The notes: generated from the sequence alone by a model not told the origin. Positions 1 to 8,688 are shown, counted from the first letter of the stretch. The stretch is 64,000 bases of DNA from Taibaiella helva (GCF_003545695.1 NZ_QUZZ01000002.1:1-64000), one strand, 5' to 3'. Numbers and translations: made by a program.

Positions 1-48
1 TGCTAAAATTAAATCCTTCCGTTCTTCTTCCAGGGGTGTAAGAGACAT
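1..48 (-). CDS. N-terminal 16 codons of a gene cut by the window edge
   Basis: On the minus strand an ATG at 46-48 opens a frame that stays open to base 1 and reads MSLTPLEEERKDLILA. A purine-rich stretch (AGGAAGAAAGGG) lies directly before the ATG and could act as a ribosome binding site. Sixteen residues are too few to name a family, so the product is unknown. The call rests only on the open frame and the plausible start. Confidence 0.45.
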   Translation of the reverse strand, partial: MSLTPLEEERKDLILA

Positions 49-246
49 CCCTTTCTTCCTCTTCAGGCTCGCAAATATCTATGCTTAATTATCTTCTCCC
101 CCCAACTTTTACGATTGATCCAAAGAAAAAGCTTGATCCCATGATACACACAAAAGCGTGGGCAAGCTGGTCTGGATGCGTAGCTGTCTGAACGACGGTA
201 AAAGCAGGCAAAAAAAATCCCCCATTGTGGTAACGGGGGATGGTAG

Positions 247-321
247 TGGAGGCACACGGATTCGAACCGCGGACCCTCTGCTTGTAAGGCAGATGCTCTG
301 AACCAGCTGAGCTATGCCTCC
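247..321 (-). tRNA. tRNA-Val (anticodon UAC)
   Basis: Read on the minus strand, the sequence folds as a 75-nt cloverleaf. It has a 7-bp acceptor stem GGAGGCA/TGCCTCC with discriminator A, a D-arm containing AGCTCAGCTGGTT, an anticodon stem TCTGC/GCAGA with loop CTTACAA (anticodon UAC), and a T-arm with GGTTCGAATCC. CCA is not encoded. It is the second gene of a pair with the upstream copy at 337-411, from which it differs at only a few positions. Confidence 0.95.
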
Positions 322-336
322 TTCAAATCGGGGTAG

Positions 337-411
337 TGGAAGCACACGGATTCGAACCGCGGACCCTCTGCTTGTAAGGCAGACGCTCTGAACCAGCTGA
401 GCTATGCTTCC
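337..411 (-). tRNA. tRNA-Val (anticodon UAC), second copy
   Basis: Same cloverleaf and UAC anticodon as the neighbour at 247-321, with only 15 nt between them, so both probably come from one transcript. The acceptor stem is GGAAGCA/TGCTTCC instead of GGAGGCA/TGCCTCC. Both sides of one pair have changed together, so the stem is kept. A single C/T difference lies next to the anticodon stem. CCA is not encoded. Confidence 0.95.
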
Positions 412-454
412 GTTATTTTTAAGAACTGCCTCAGCTCGTTTGCTGAAGGGAGTG

Positions 455-485
455 CAAAGGTAATTGACCGTTCTTAATTTTCCAA
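455..485 (-). promoter_or_regulatory. Bacteroidota-type promoter of the tRNA-Val pair
   Basis: On the minus strand a -7 element TACCTTTG (455-462) is preceded by a TTG -33 element at 483-485 with 20 nt between them. This fits the Bacteroidota consensus TTG-N19-TAnnTTTG. It points into the two tRNA genes about 45 nt downstream. Confidence 0.6.
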
Positions 486-547
486 CTTTTTTGTCTTGAT
501 TTTCAAAAAATATTCTCCTTAATGTGTTGCCGCTTTCCCCGCGGGTA

Positions 548-581
548 AGAAAAAGCAGGCATGGATAGACCTGCCTGCTTT
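548..581 (-). terminator. Intrinsic terminator after the 603-1292 gene
   Basis: The 9-bp stem AAAGCAGGC/GCCTGCTTT (552-560 with 573-581) has a 12-nt loop. On the minus strand it is followed by a run of Ts (complement of 548-554). It lies about 20 nt past the stop of the gene at 603-1292. Confidence 0.7.
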
Positions 582-602
582 GCTTATCATGAATGTCTTG
601 AA

Positions 603-1292
603 TTAAGATGCCTGCAACTGCGGATATTTGTTGCCCAGCTGCTCTTTGAAGTATTTGCCCATGATCTCGAAATCCACCATGGTCTTGAACACATTGCCGG
701 TGAAGGGCGAGAGCGGGCCTTCGGGGAGCCGGGTAATACGGTCGTAGAACAGGATATCCATTTTCTTGCCCTCTTTGTCAAGCGTGATCTTCTGCGTTTT
801 GCGGCCCATGGCCGAGCCCATGCGGGTTACTTTATCTGTTGCCGAAGTGCGATCGATCTTAGCTGTGCTCAGCTCATAACGGTCAAAGACAAAATGATCT
901 CTTACTTCACCTTCCTGGAACAGCACATAATGAAGGTCGTCGCCACTCAGCACGAGATAGCTCGCATGATCGGCGGTACGGTATTTGGCTTTAACGCCTA
1001 CAGCCGCCCAGGCTACGGTCTTGGCGGCTGTAATCGCGGCTGATGTTGCCTGCTGGCCGATATTAGTGATATGTGCGCATTCCGTTACAGCATTGATGAC
1101 GCTGCCGTTCATCTGCTGCCTGATCTGGTCCAGGCGGTCGGTCATTAAAGCGGGTAACAGCTCTGCTGCACGATGGTACTGGTTGTCGGCGTTGTAGTCG
1201 CCCAGCAGTTTTTTTCTGCGGGCATTCATGAAAATAATGTAAGCAACGGAAAGGCTTACCATGACCGCGACAATGATAATAGTGGTAGTCAT
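603..1292 (-). CDS. Membrane-anchored protein of unknown function (229 aa)
   Basis: I do not recognise a named family. The ATG at 1292 is preferred to an upstream in-frame start because the protein then begins MTTTIIIVAVMVSLSVAYII, a clear N-terminal membrane segment (about residues 3-20), followed by the basic patch NARRKK. The rest is soluble, mixed alpha/beta, with no obvious catalytic motif; the segment around LVLSGDDLHYVLFQEGEVRDHF looks like a compact beta domain. The gene stands alone between a terminator at 548-581 and the bshC gene upstream. A cytoplasmic domain tethered to the inner membrane is the simplest topology. Confidence 0.75.
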   Translation of the reverse strand: MTTTIIIVAVMVSLSVAYIIFMNARRKKLLGDYNADNQYHRAAELLPALMTDRLDQIRQQMNGSVINAVTECAHITNIGQQATSAAITAAKTVAWAAVGVKAKYRTADHASYLVLSGDDLHYVLFQEGEVRDHFVFDRYELSTAKIDRTSATDKVTRMGSAMGRKTQKITLDKEGKKMDILFYDRITRLPEGPLSPFTGNVFKTMVDFEIMGKYFKEQLGNKYPQLQAS

Positions 1293-1514
1293 AAAGCAGT
1301 ACGGACTTAAGTGATTCGTGTTTTTATTGGCAGTACAAACTAACGACTTCCCGGCCATTGGACGAATGCCCGATGTATATTCAGCCCTGGAGGATCAAAA
1401 TCCGTGGGAAAACAGGAGAAAAGTGCGGCTATAGAAATCCTGCGATGGCGCTGCTGTAGCCTTTTTCAGCTGCCTGGTCGCCAATGATTTGTTAAAGAAT
1501 GAGCATGCGAAGGC

Positions 1515-3128
1515 TTATACCAGGGCTGGTTCCGGCTGCGTTGTCCGTATCAGCAGGAACTGGTTGCCATAGGGCAGGGTGGCGTCCATTAGGGTATCGA
1601 AAAAAGTGTTGCCCTGCTCGAGGAAATAAGGCATGAAGGTATCATAGCGCTCCTGCAGCGAATCATTTGGAAACAGCCGGTTTTTCAGCTTGTAGATCTG
1701 CGACAGCTGCCCGGCCATATTCCTTTTTTCGGCCCGCATCATCTTCTTCTCCATTGTATCGAGCTGGTGCCGCATTTTGGTCAAAGCGGCTTCTGCGCTG
1801 GCTCTCAGGGTAATATCGATATTGATGGCCTTCATCTTGATCTGGTCGAAGATATGATTCAGCTGCTGCTTGTTGTCTTCCAGCTGCAGGTCTTTATGAG
1901 TATGCTTATGTACGAAGGCGCGGACCAGCTTTTCAGCAGGCTGGAACAGTTCCTCATCGCTCAGGCCGGTCTTGCGTTGCAGCTGCGTAGCGGCGGCATC
2001 GATCCATAGCACGGATTGCCTTAAGACCAGGGCCGGAAAGAAAATGCGGTAATGATCAAATGCCGGCTTCAGCTGCAGCCAGTAGGCCACTTCGCTGCCG
2101 CCACCGATAAAGGCTACGTCGGGTAGTATGGTTTCCTGGAACAGGCCGCGGAGGATCACGTTCGGGCTGAAACGCTCCGGATGCGCCTTCACTTCCTGCC
2201 CGAGCGCTTCACGGTCCCAGCGGATGTCGCTGCGCAATACACGCCATTCGTCGCCATGTTGCTCGATGCGCTCGCGGATGTCGTCTTTAAGATAAAACAG
2301 GTTGATCGGACGGGAATAAGCCTGGGCGCCATAAGCCTGTTCCAGGGCGTGCGAAGTCTGTTGCACGAGCTCATGCGCCTGTGGCCGGAAAAGCTCTTCC
2401 AGCAATACCGGGACGAATAGCTGTTTCAATGCGGCATCATCCGGATCGATCACCACAACCCCGTAACGGCCCAGCAGCTCGTTCACAATGTAGCGGGTGG
2501 CTTCGGCTATCGTGCCGTGTTGCCGGTAAGCATTGTAAATAATCTCTTTCAGTCTTTCGGCATTATCGCCGGGAGGACCAATGAGCGCGGTCAGCTGATC
2601 CAGCAAAGGTTGCAGGTCCCTGGTCGACATACGGCCCACGGCGCCCGCCTGCTCGGTCTGCCAGCGGAAACGGATACCATTGAATCGGAATACGCCCAGC
2701 TCGTCAAGGTCGGCATCTTCGGAACCTATGTAGAAGACAGGGACAAAGCGGTGTTCGGGACGCAGCGCTTCCAGGTGGCGGGCCAGCTTTGCGGCATGGA
2801 TGATCTTATAAATGAAGTACAGGTAGCCGGTCATCAGGTTGGGCTGATGCGCTGTGCATACGGTAAAGGTATTGTCGTCGGCGAGCGCATCGATATTACG
2901 GCTCACTGCTTCGTATAAAGTATGGTTACGGTACTGGCGGCGAAGGGTTTCGACCAGCACCTGCCTGTTCACGGGAAATTGCTTCCGGGCAGTAATAGCA
3001 CGGTCCAGGCCGGCATCGTCGGGAGAGAACGCGTAAAAGGGCGCCAGCGCTTCATGGCCGGCAAGGTAATCGGTGTTCAGCCCCGAGAAGAAAGTAGTGG
3101 CCTGGTGCGGTATACAGACGGTTTCCAC
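1515..3128 (-). CDS. bshC: Bacillithiol biosynthesis cysteine-adding enzyme BshC
   Basis: BshC is thought to add cysteine to glucosaminyl-malate in the last step of bacillithiol synthesis, the low-molecular-weight thiol of many Firmicutes and Bacteroidota. The N-terminal pattern CIPHQATTFFSGLNTDYL, the NTFTVCTAHQPNLMTGYLYF block, the GSEDADLDELG block, and a long C-terminal helical coiled region (about 430-500) are characteristic of the family. Length is 537 aa from the GTG at 3128, close to the usual 530-540. An upstream TTG at 3161 is possible, but a TACATTTG -7 box lies just before it and would place the transcript start downstream of that TTG, which favours the GTG. No other bacillithiol gene is in the window. 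Confidence 0.9.
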   Translation of the reverse strand: METVCIPHQATTFFSGLNTDYLAGHEALAPFYAFSPDDAGLDRAITARKQFPVNRQVLVETLRRQYRNHTLYEAVSRNIDALADDNTFTVCTAHQPNLMTGYLYFIYKIIHAAKLARHLEALRPEHRFVPVFYIGSEDADLDELGVFRFNGIRFRWQTEQAGAVGRMSTRDLQPLLDQLTALIGPPGDNAERLKEIIYNAYRQHGTIAEATRYIVNELLGRYGVVVIDPDDAALKQLFVPVLLEELFRPQAHELVQQTSHALEQAYGAQAYSRPINLFYLKDDIRERIEQHGDEWRVLRSDIRWDREALGQEVKAHPERFSPNVILRGLFQETILPDVAFIGGGSEVAYWLQLKPAFDHYRIFFPALVLRQSVLWIDAAATQLQRKTGLSDEELFQPAEKLVRAFVHKHTHKDLQLEDNKQQLNHIFDQIKMKAINIDITLRASAEAALTKMRHQLDTMEKKMMRAEKRNMAGQLSQIYKLKNRLFPNDSLQERYDTFMPYFLEQGNTFFDTLMDATLPYGNQFLLIRTTQPEPALV

Positions 3129-3229
3129 GTGAATGTATTTTTGATTAAAGACAGGCAGCAAATGTAACAGGAAATGTGCAAACAGGGGTTAGCGGTCCGT
3201 TAATAGCGGGATAAGCGAAGTCGATACTG

Positions 3230-3823
3230 CTATCGGATCTCCAGTCCCCTGATCTCGCCCAGCTTTTGCAAACATGCTTCCTTATGGCTTAAAGGTATGC
3301 CAGCCTCCAGGATACAGAACAGCTGCATGTCCTGGCGGTATATTGTGGCATCGCTCTGCTTCAGCGCCTGCATCACTTCATTCATCAGCGAATAATCATA
3401 TTCCAGCGAGATCCTGTGCTCTACATTCTTTTCCACTACCGTTGCCAGTGCCAGGCAGTCGGCAGTCGCGGTCTTGTAGGCATTGATGAGGCCGGGCACG
3501 CCCAGCAGGGTGCCGCCGAAATAGCGGACCACGACGACCAGCACATCGGTAAGGCCTGCGCTGTCGATCTGCCCCAGTATAGGCCGGCCCGCGCTGCCCG
3601 AAGGTTCACCGTCGTCGTTGGCTCTGAATTGCAGGCCGTCGGTACCCAGGCGATAAGCATAGCAATGATGTACTGCTTTGGGATGCTCTTTCTTCAGGCC
3701 TTGCAGGTGCTGTTTGATCTCTTCTGCATTGCGGGCGGGGAAGGCATAGCCGTGAAACTTGCTGCCCCGGTCCTTGAATTCGGCATAGGCTGTGCCACTA
3801 ATGGTCTTATAGGTTAGCTGCAT
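3230..3823 (-). CDS. IMPACT/YigZ family protein (UPF0029)
   Basis: 197 aa. The N-terminal domain has the family core: a conserved SKFHGYAFPA stretch, the HHCYAYRLG motif, DDGEPSGSAGRPIL around residues 70-85 and VVVVRYFGGTLLGVPGLINAY. The C-terminal part matches the small second domain (DUF1949-like). The family is linked to translation control in eukaryotes (IMPACT) and has an unclear role in bacteria (YigZ). Its ATG directly abuts the stop of the methyltransferase at 3824, in a minus-strand run with ribD, so co-transcription is likely. Confidence 0.9.
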   Translation of the reverse strand: MQLTYKTISGTAYAEFKDRGSKFHGYAFPARNAEEIKQHLQGLKKEHPKAVHHCYAYRLGTDGLQFRANDDGEPSGSAGRPILGQIDSAGLTDVLVVVVRYFGGTLLGVPGLINAYKTATADCLALATVVEKNVEHRISLEYDYSLMNEVMQALKQSDATIYRQDMQLFCILEAGIPLSHKEACLQKLGEIRGLEIR

Positions 3824-4624
3824 TTATTTTTTGGTTGCGGTTACCGAGTACATCATGGGAAGCTTATGGCCCAGGTGTTCGATAACGAATTTGCGGTCGC
3901 CGGCCGGTATCATACCGGCGAAGGCGTTGTAATGGGAAAAGGCGTATTCCCGGAAGCCTGTAATCGTAAGTCCGTTGTGCAGCAAGCCGGTGAAAACCTC
4001 GTCCAGGCTGTGGTTCCAGCTCACCTCTTCATATTCGATAGGTGCATTCCGGTCGGTATAGGTGCCGGTGCTTTGTTCGATAATGGTCTCGGTATTGAAA
4101 TAGTCGTACTGGATCCTGCTGAAATCCTTGTCGAACATCCACACTACCGGGTGGAATTCTACCATCACAAATTGTCCTCCGGGCTTGAGAAACGTATTCA
4201 GCAGCTTGCCCCAGCGCTGGAGATCGGGCAGCCAGCCTATGACACCGTAGGAGGTGAAGATAATATCGAACTGCTCGTCAAGATGCTGTTCCAGATCGTA
4301 AACATTGCAGCAGATAAAGCGGGCATCGAGGCCCAGCGCGGTATTCAGCTCCTGTGCTTTGGCAATCGCCTGATCCGAAAGGTCGACACCGGTTACTTTT
4401 GCGCCCATGCGGGACAGCGAAAGACTGTCCTGACCGAAGTGACACTGCAGGTGCAGAACACTTTTGCCTTTGATATCACCCAGCAGGGTCAGTTCCGTCT
4501 CATTAAGCGAGGAGGCTCCTTCCATGAACTTTTGCACGTCGTAGAACTCGGAATCGATATGCACCATGGTTCTTTTGTTCCAGGCGTCCTTATTGGTTTG
4601 GGTATAATCTTGTGGTATGTTCAT
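3824..4624 (-). CDS. Class I SAM-dependent methyltransferase
   Basis: 266 aa from the ATG at 4624 (MNIPQDYTQTNKDAWNKRT). The SAM-binding motif I is visible as VLHLQCHFGQDSLSLSRMGA followed by VTGVDLS, with the motif VMVEFHP further on. The order is that of a Methyltransf_11/25 Rossmann domain, and the substrate cannot be deduced. The start overlaps the 3' end of ribD by 35 nt and the stop touches the IMPACT gene, so the three look like one transcription unit. Confidence 0.85.
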   Translation of the reverse strand: MNIPQDYTQTNKDAWNKRTMVHIDSEFYDVQKFMEGASSLNETELTLLGDIKGKSVLHLQCHFGQDSLSLSRMGAKVTGVDLSDQAIAKAQELNTALGLDARFICCNVYDLEQHLDEQFDIIFTSYGVIGWLPDLQRWGKLLNTFLKPGGQFVMVEFHPVVWMFDKDFSRIQYDYFNTETIIEQSTGTYTDRNAPIEYEEVSWNHSLDEVFTGLLHNGLTITGFREYAFSHYNAFAGMIPAGDRKFVIEHLGHKLPMMYSVTATKK

Positions 4625-5642
4625 TGTCGTAGTGATAAATGTGATCTGTTTCCAGATGTATGATGTCCTGCCGGATGGCATGCTGTAATGTTGGCGCGGG
4701 TGTGCCCGCACCGAGCAGCTGTGGTGTCCGTATCACAAAGGCTTCGTCCCAGAGGCCGGCTGCAATAAACTGCTGCAGCGTACGGGCGCCGCCTTCGATG
4801 ATGATGGAATTGACCTGCACCAGCTGCCGGAGCCAGGCGGCCGGCTCGTCTGCTTCGACCTGTAGCCATTGCAGATTGGGCTGTGCTGCCGTTTTCAGCC
4901 GGTTCAGGATGATTGTGGATTGTGTGCCATCCATCAGCTTCAAGGTAGCCGGCAGGGCCAGCTGCGGGTCAACAACAACACGCAAGGGCTGCCTGCCCGA
5001 TCCGTAGCGGTTGTTCAGCTGCGGATCGTCGAGCAAAGCGGTGCGGTAACCTACCAGTACAGCGTCTTCTTCGCTGCGCATGCGGTGCACCCACTTTTGT
5101 GAAAAAGTATTGGAGAGCATCACGCGCCTGCCTTCCGGTGGTGCGATAAACCCATCCTCGCTTTGCGCCCACTTGAGGATGACATAAGGCCTTTGCCGTT
5201 CCTGCCGGGTAAAGAACCGGCGGTTGAGCCGGCGACAGGTTGCTTCCAGCACGCCTTGCATCACTTCGATGCCGGCAGCTTCCAGCCGGGCAATGCCCCT
5301 GCCGCTTACCTGGCTGAAGGTATCGGTGCAGCCGATCACCACGCGGGGGATACGGTGCTTCACGATGAGATCGGCGCAGGGTGGGGTACGGCCAAAATGC
5401 GCGCAGGGCTCCAGGCTCACATACATGGTGCTTTGCGGGATCAGCGCCCGGTCGGCTTCTGCTACAGAGTCGATGCAATTCACTTCAGCATGGGCCTGCC
5501 CGTATTCCCGGTGCCAGCCTTCGCCTATGATCCGGTCCTGGTGCACGAGCACGGCGCCCACCATAGGATTGGGCGATACCTGGCCGGCACCCAGGGCAGC
5601 CAGCGTAAGGCAGCGTTGCATGTACTCTTCGTGTGTCGGCAT
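4590..5642 (-). CDS. ribD: Bifunctional riboflavin biosynthesis deaminase/reductase RibD
   Basis: 350 aa. RibD deaminates the pyrimidine intermediate of riboflavin synthesis and then reduces its ribosyl side chain. The N-terminal zinc deaminase domain shows H51-A-E53 and the PCAHFGRTPPCADL block with C80 and C89 as zinc ligands. The C-terminal RibD_C reductase domain starts near residue 150 (RPYVILKWAQSEDGFI) and carries the IIEGGARTLQQF motif. The ATG at 5642 is preferred because MPTHEEYMQRCLTLA is the normal beginning of the family. No FMN riboswitch is visible in the 100 nt upstream. Confidence 0.93.
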   Translation of the reverse strand: MPTHEEYMQRCLTLAALGAGQVSPNPMVGAVLVHQDRIIGEGWHREYGQAHAEVNCIDSVAEADRALIPQSTMYVSLEPCAHFGRTPPCADLIVKHRIPRVVIGCTDTFSQVSGRGIARLEAAGIEVMQGVLEATCRRLNRRFFTRQERQRPYVILKWAQSEDGFIAPPEGRRVMLSNTFSQKWVHRMRSEEDAVLVGYRTALLDDPQLNNRYGSGRQPLRVVVDPQLALPATLKLMDGTQSTIILNRLKTAAQPNLQWLQVEADEPAAWLRQLVQVNSIIIEGGARTLQQFIAAGLWDEAFVIRTPQLLGAGTPAPTLQHAIRQDIIHLETDHIYHYDNEHTTRLYPNQ

Positions 5643-5655
5643 GGTATTCAATATA

Positions 5656-5688
5656 AAAGGAGCTACCCGAAAGGTGGGCAGCTCCTTT
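5656..5688 (-). terminator. Intrinsic terminator between the YHS lipoprotein and ribD
   Basis: The 9-bp stem AAAGGAGCT/AGCTCCTTT encloses a 15-nt loop. On the minus strand it ends in CCTTTTAT, a weak T-run. It separates the lipoprotein gene at 5747-6061 from ribD. Confidence 0.6.
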
Positions 5689-5746
5689 GTATCCAGTAAA
5701 CTGGTCAGGTAGCTTTGCGGCCGGATCATCCGGAGGAGCGCTTAAC

Positions 5747-6061
5747 CTAGCCTTTCTTTTCTTCGGTTGCTTTCTTGTATTTATCCGGATTCTTTTCGAA
5801 GGTCTCTTTGCAGTGCGGGCTGCAGAACCAGGTAGTATCGGAACCGTTGGCCGCAAACTCTGTCCATTGTTCTTCGCCGCGCTCCATGCCGCATACCGGA
5901 TCGGTCACTTTTGCTATCGGCGCGGAGGCTGGCGCAGTGCTTGTTCCCGTGCTGGTAGCAGGCTCGCTGCTGGTAGCAGCCGCAGACTCTTCTGTTTTAT
6001 TGGCATTGCCGCAAGCCGCCAGGAACAGGGCTGCAGCGATAACCAGGCTATATCGTTTCAT
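5747..6061 (-). CDS. YHS-domain lipoprotein
   Basis: 104 aa. The signal peptide ends in a lipobox LAAC with C17 as the lipidation site. A low-complexity Ala/Ser/Thr linker follows (about 24-50), then a YHS domain (about 52-97) with DPVCGM, WFCSPHC and the FEKNPDKY tail. YHS domains carry Cys pairs that often bind metals such as copper or heavy metals. The protein is therefore probably a periplasm-facing metal-handling lipoprotein, but the metal is unknown. It has its own -7 box upstream and a terminator downstream. Confidence 0.88.
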   Translation of the reverse strand: MKRYSLVIAAALFLAACGNANKTEESAAATSSEPATSTGTSTAPASAPIAKVTDPVCGMERGEEQWTEFAANGSDTTWFCSPHCKETFEKNPDKYKKATEEKKG

Positions 6062-6080
6062 ATTGTTCGTTTGATGAGGG

Positions 6081-6088
6081 CAAAGGTA
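6081..6088 (-). promoter_or_regulatory. -7 promoter element of the YHS lipoprotein
   Basis: TACCTTTG on the minus strand matches the Bacteroidota -7 consensus TAnnTTTG and lies 20 nt before the ATG at 6061. No clear TTG -33 partner is seen at the usual distance. Confidence 0.4.
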
Positions 6089-6100
6089 ATTAAATGTCGC

Positions 6101-7339
6101 TTAAGAAGTGTGCTCAGGCACATTGTCGAGATAGTTGGCCAGGGTCCGCACCGCCTTCTCATGGGTCTTGACAAAAGGATTGCTCATATCCCATACATAG
6201 CCGGCCAGCACGCTGCAGATCTGCTCTTTGAACTGCTCGCTCTTGTTCTTCGCAAAGAATATTTTGAACAGGGTACCGTCGTACCAGCCATTGACATAAG
6301 TACGGAAAACACTAACGCCCTGCATGGTCGGTTCAGTGTATTCCTTCTGCCAGTCGACCGCTTCACCGTTCAGTTGACGGATCACCAGCCTGGCGGCAGT
6401 TTGCGCCGATACGGTGGCCAGGGTTACGCCGGAAGAGAAGATCGGATCGAGGAACTCGGTTACGTTGCCGGTCAGCACAAAGCCTTTGCCCCAGAAGGTA
6501 TCGGTGGTGGCGCTCCATCCCTGCAGCACTCTTGGTTCAAAGATCAGCCCGGCATTGCTGAAGCGTTCTTTAAGCGCGGGCTCATCGGCGATCATCGCAC
6601 GGAACTGCTCTTCGGGCGTACCGGTATATTTATCAAAGAATTCGGGTTTGGATACATAACCAACTGAGGTATTGCCGTTGGCAAAGGGAATGGTCCATAT
6701 CCAGCAATCGTCGCGGTGTACATAGACGACAATGCGGTTGGGCTCTTCCTGTTCCAGCCTGCGGGGATCGGTAATATGGGCAAACATTGTTTTGCGGGCA
6801 GGCTGGCTTGAAGGCTTTTCCAGGTTGAACAGCCTGGGGATCACCCGGCCATAGCCGCTGCCGTCGACGATAAAACGGGCCTTGATCTGGTAAGGCTCGC
6901 CGCCTTCGGGTTGTATGGTCGTCACGCTGCTGCCGTCTTCGGCAATATCGATAGCCGTCACTTCGTGCTTATAGGCGATGGGGATCCCTTTCCGCTCGCA
7001 TTCATTGGCCAGCGTAAAGTCAAAATCAGCCCTGGGCATCTGCCAGGCATAGCGCCAGCCGTCGGTATGCTGCTTTTCAAAAGTAAAATCGCAGATCTCG
7101 CCGTTGCGTACAAATTTGGCGCCCGATTTGACCTGGAATTGTTGTGCGTTCAAAGCATCCATAAATCCGGCTTCCTCAAGGGCTTCCAGGCAACGCGGAA
7201 GCAGGCTTTCCCCGATCACAAAACGCGGGAACTGCTGCTTTTCCACGATCCGCACATCAAATCCTGCTTTCTTGATCAGGGCGGCGGCCACAGTACCTGA
7301 AGGACCTGCGCCGATCACTAATACGTCTGTTGTTATCAT
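6101..7339 (-). CDS. Flavin-dependent halogenase-like FAD oxidoreductase
   Basis: 412 aa from the ATG at 7339. The N-terminal GAGPSG Rossmann motif (10-15) and GESLLP (43-48) bind FAD. W213-I-W-T-I-P218 fits the WxWxIP signature of flavin-dependent halogenases, and K71 in QVKSGAKF sits where the catalytic lysine of PrnA/RebH is found. By these motifs it is a candidate halogenase and not a plain monooxygenase. Related genes occur with methyltransferases in flexirubin pigment clusters of Bacteroidota, and here a methyltransferase lies just upstream. Substrate and halogenation are inferred, not shown. Confidence 0.78.
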   Translation of the reverse strand: MITTDVLVIGAGPSGTVAAALIKKAGFDVRIVEKQQFPRFVIGESLLPRCLEALEEAGFMDALNAQQFQVKSGAKFVRNGEICDFTFEKQHTDGWRYAWQMPRADFDFTLANECERKGIPIAYKHEVTAIDIAEDGSSVTTIQPEGGEPYQIKARFIVDGSGYGRVIPRLFNLEKPSSQPARKTMFAHITDPRRLEQEEPNRIVVYVHRDDCWIWTIPFANGNTSVGYVSKPEFFDKYTGTPEEQFRAMIADEPALKERFSNAGLIFEPRVLQGWSATTDTFWGKGFVLTGNVTEFLDPIFSSGVTLATVSAQTAARLVIRQLNGEAVDWQKEYTEPTMQGVSVFRTYVNGWYDGTLFKIFFAKNKSEQFKEQICSVLAGYVWDMSNPFVKTHEKAVRTLANYLDNVPEHTS

Positions 7340-7441
7340 ACAAAAGCCGGTAGGCAATTATTGGTGTAAATAAAGAGGCATTGTTTTTCATTGGCGGGCG
7401 TACGGGCATGGGCAATTGTATATACGCTCCGAGGTTGCAGG

Positions 7442-8536
7442 TCAGGGCCTTTTTCTCAGCTCCAGTATCGTATGGCTGAGCCCGATAAGGTCGTGCTGCT
7501 GTACGATATCGAAACCGGCCTTATCGATCAGCTGGTAGAATACCTTGCTGTCGTACATCTGGCTGTTCCCGTTGGCTATATTGGTAAAATACAGCGAGGT
7601 CATCTGCAGCGCAAAGGCTGAAGTAGCAAAGCGTTGCCGGTCCCAGAAGGTCTCGTTGATGAAAATACGTGTATGCTCATCGGCCACACGGTAGCATTTT
7701 TCCAGTATGGCAACAATCTCGTCGTCTGCAAAACAATCCAGGAACTGGCTCATCCATATCGTATCGTAGCCGGAGGGCAGCTCCAGGGCTGGGTTCAGCA
7801 CATCATGCGTATGGTAAGATACCCTGCCGGTATAGCCGGCAGCGTCGATGTTCTGCTCTGCCATTTTCAGCTGCCCGGGCAAGTCTACAATGCCCATATG
7901 CACCTGGTCGTTGTATTCCAGGCAGGCCAGCGTCCATTTGCCGGTATTGCCGCCGATGTCGAGCAGGCGGGCAGGCGGTGTATTGAATACAATAGGCAAT
8001 GCCTCGGGGAAAGCATTGTCCGAATAATAATGATCGAAAGCCAACCAGCTTTCCTTTGCGGGGGAGGGGAAGCTGGAAAGACCCTCGTACAGGGTATTCC
8101 AGTCGCCAAGCGTTTTCAGCCCTTCCGGCTTGTTGTGCTCGATGGAGGCTTCCAGGCTGGGAGAACCTTTGTAGCAGACGTCGCGCATAAAATCGAAATT
8201 GACGCGCGTCATTTCATGATTGAGGAGGATATGGCCGGTCTTAGCCAGGAAATAACGGTTCTCTTTGCGGTATACCAGCGACATGCCCAGACCTGCTTCA
8301 AGCAGGATCCGTACTCCATAAGGCGACATGCCGGTTTGTGCGGCAGCGTCGGCTATCGTAATGCCTTCGCTGCGGGCTGCTTCTACGGCATGCAGGATGC
8401 CTTTGTCCCGCAGCAGGCGGGAGGCTTCCCACACATAGGGTGCAAAAGCGATCATCTGTGCGCGGTCGATCGCTTCCAGGGCGCGTACATTGTCTTCTTC
8501 AAAAAGGGGCTTCAGCTGAATATTTGTTGTCTCCAT
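7442..8536 (-). CDS. SAM-dependent methyltransferase with dimerisation domain (O-methyltransferase type)
   Basis: 364 aa from the ATG at 8536 (METTNIQLKPLF); an in-frame TTG four codons upstream is less likely. The N-terminal third is a winged-helix dimerisation domain (ITIADAAAQTGMSPYGVRILLEAGLGMSLV), and the C-terminal part is a Rossmann fold with LLDIGGNTGKWTLACLEY and VDLPGQL. This layout is that of small-molecule O/C-methyltransferases of natural-product pathways. A TAnnTTTG box (TACTTTTG, 8560-8567) precedes it. Together with the halogenase-like gene downstream it probably tailors an aromatic pigment or similar product. Confidence 0.82.
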   Translation of the reverse strand: METTNIQLKPLFEEDNVRALEAIDRAQMIAFAPYVWEASRLLRDKGILHAVEAARSEGITIADAAAQTGMSPYGVRILLEAGLGMSLVYRKENRYFLAKTGHILLNHEMTRVNFDFMRDVCYKGSPSLEASIEHNKPEGLKTLGDWNTLYEGLSSFPSPAKESWLAFDHYYSDNAFPEALPIVFNTPPARLLDIGGNTGKWTLACLEYNDQVHMGIVDLPGQLKMAEQNIDAAGYTGRVSYHTHDVLNPALELPSGYDTIWMSQFLDCFADDEIVAILEKCYRVADEHTRIFINETFWDRQRFATSAFALQMTSLYFTNIANGNSQMYDSKVFYQLIDKAGFDIVQQHDLIGLSHTILELRKRP

Positions 8537-8688
8537 GAACGTTTTCAAGATAAGGGCTCAAAAGTACGATTTACGCCCGACATGCATTGGTAAGTGAACT
8601 GCGTGTCCGGTATTATTTGTATTTCCATTTTGTTTATATCTTAATGGAAAGATAATTTAGGATACCCCTGCCCGGCAGGGATAATTTT

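Noticed and set aside
5643-5746. FMN riboswitch upstream of ribD
   Set aside because: The space is about 100 nt, holds the terminator of the previous gene, and shows none of the conserved RFN-element sequence.
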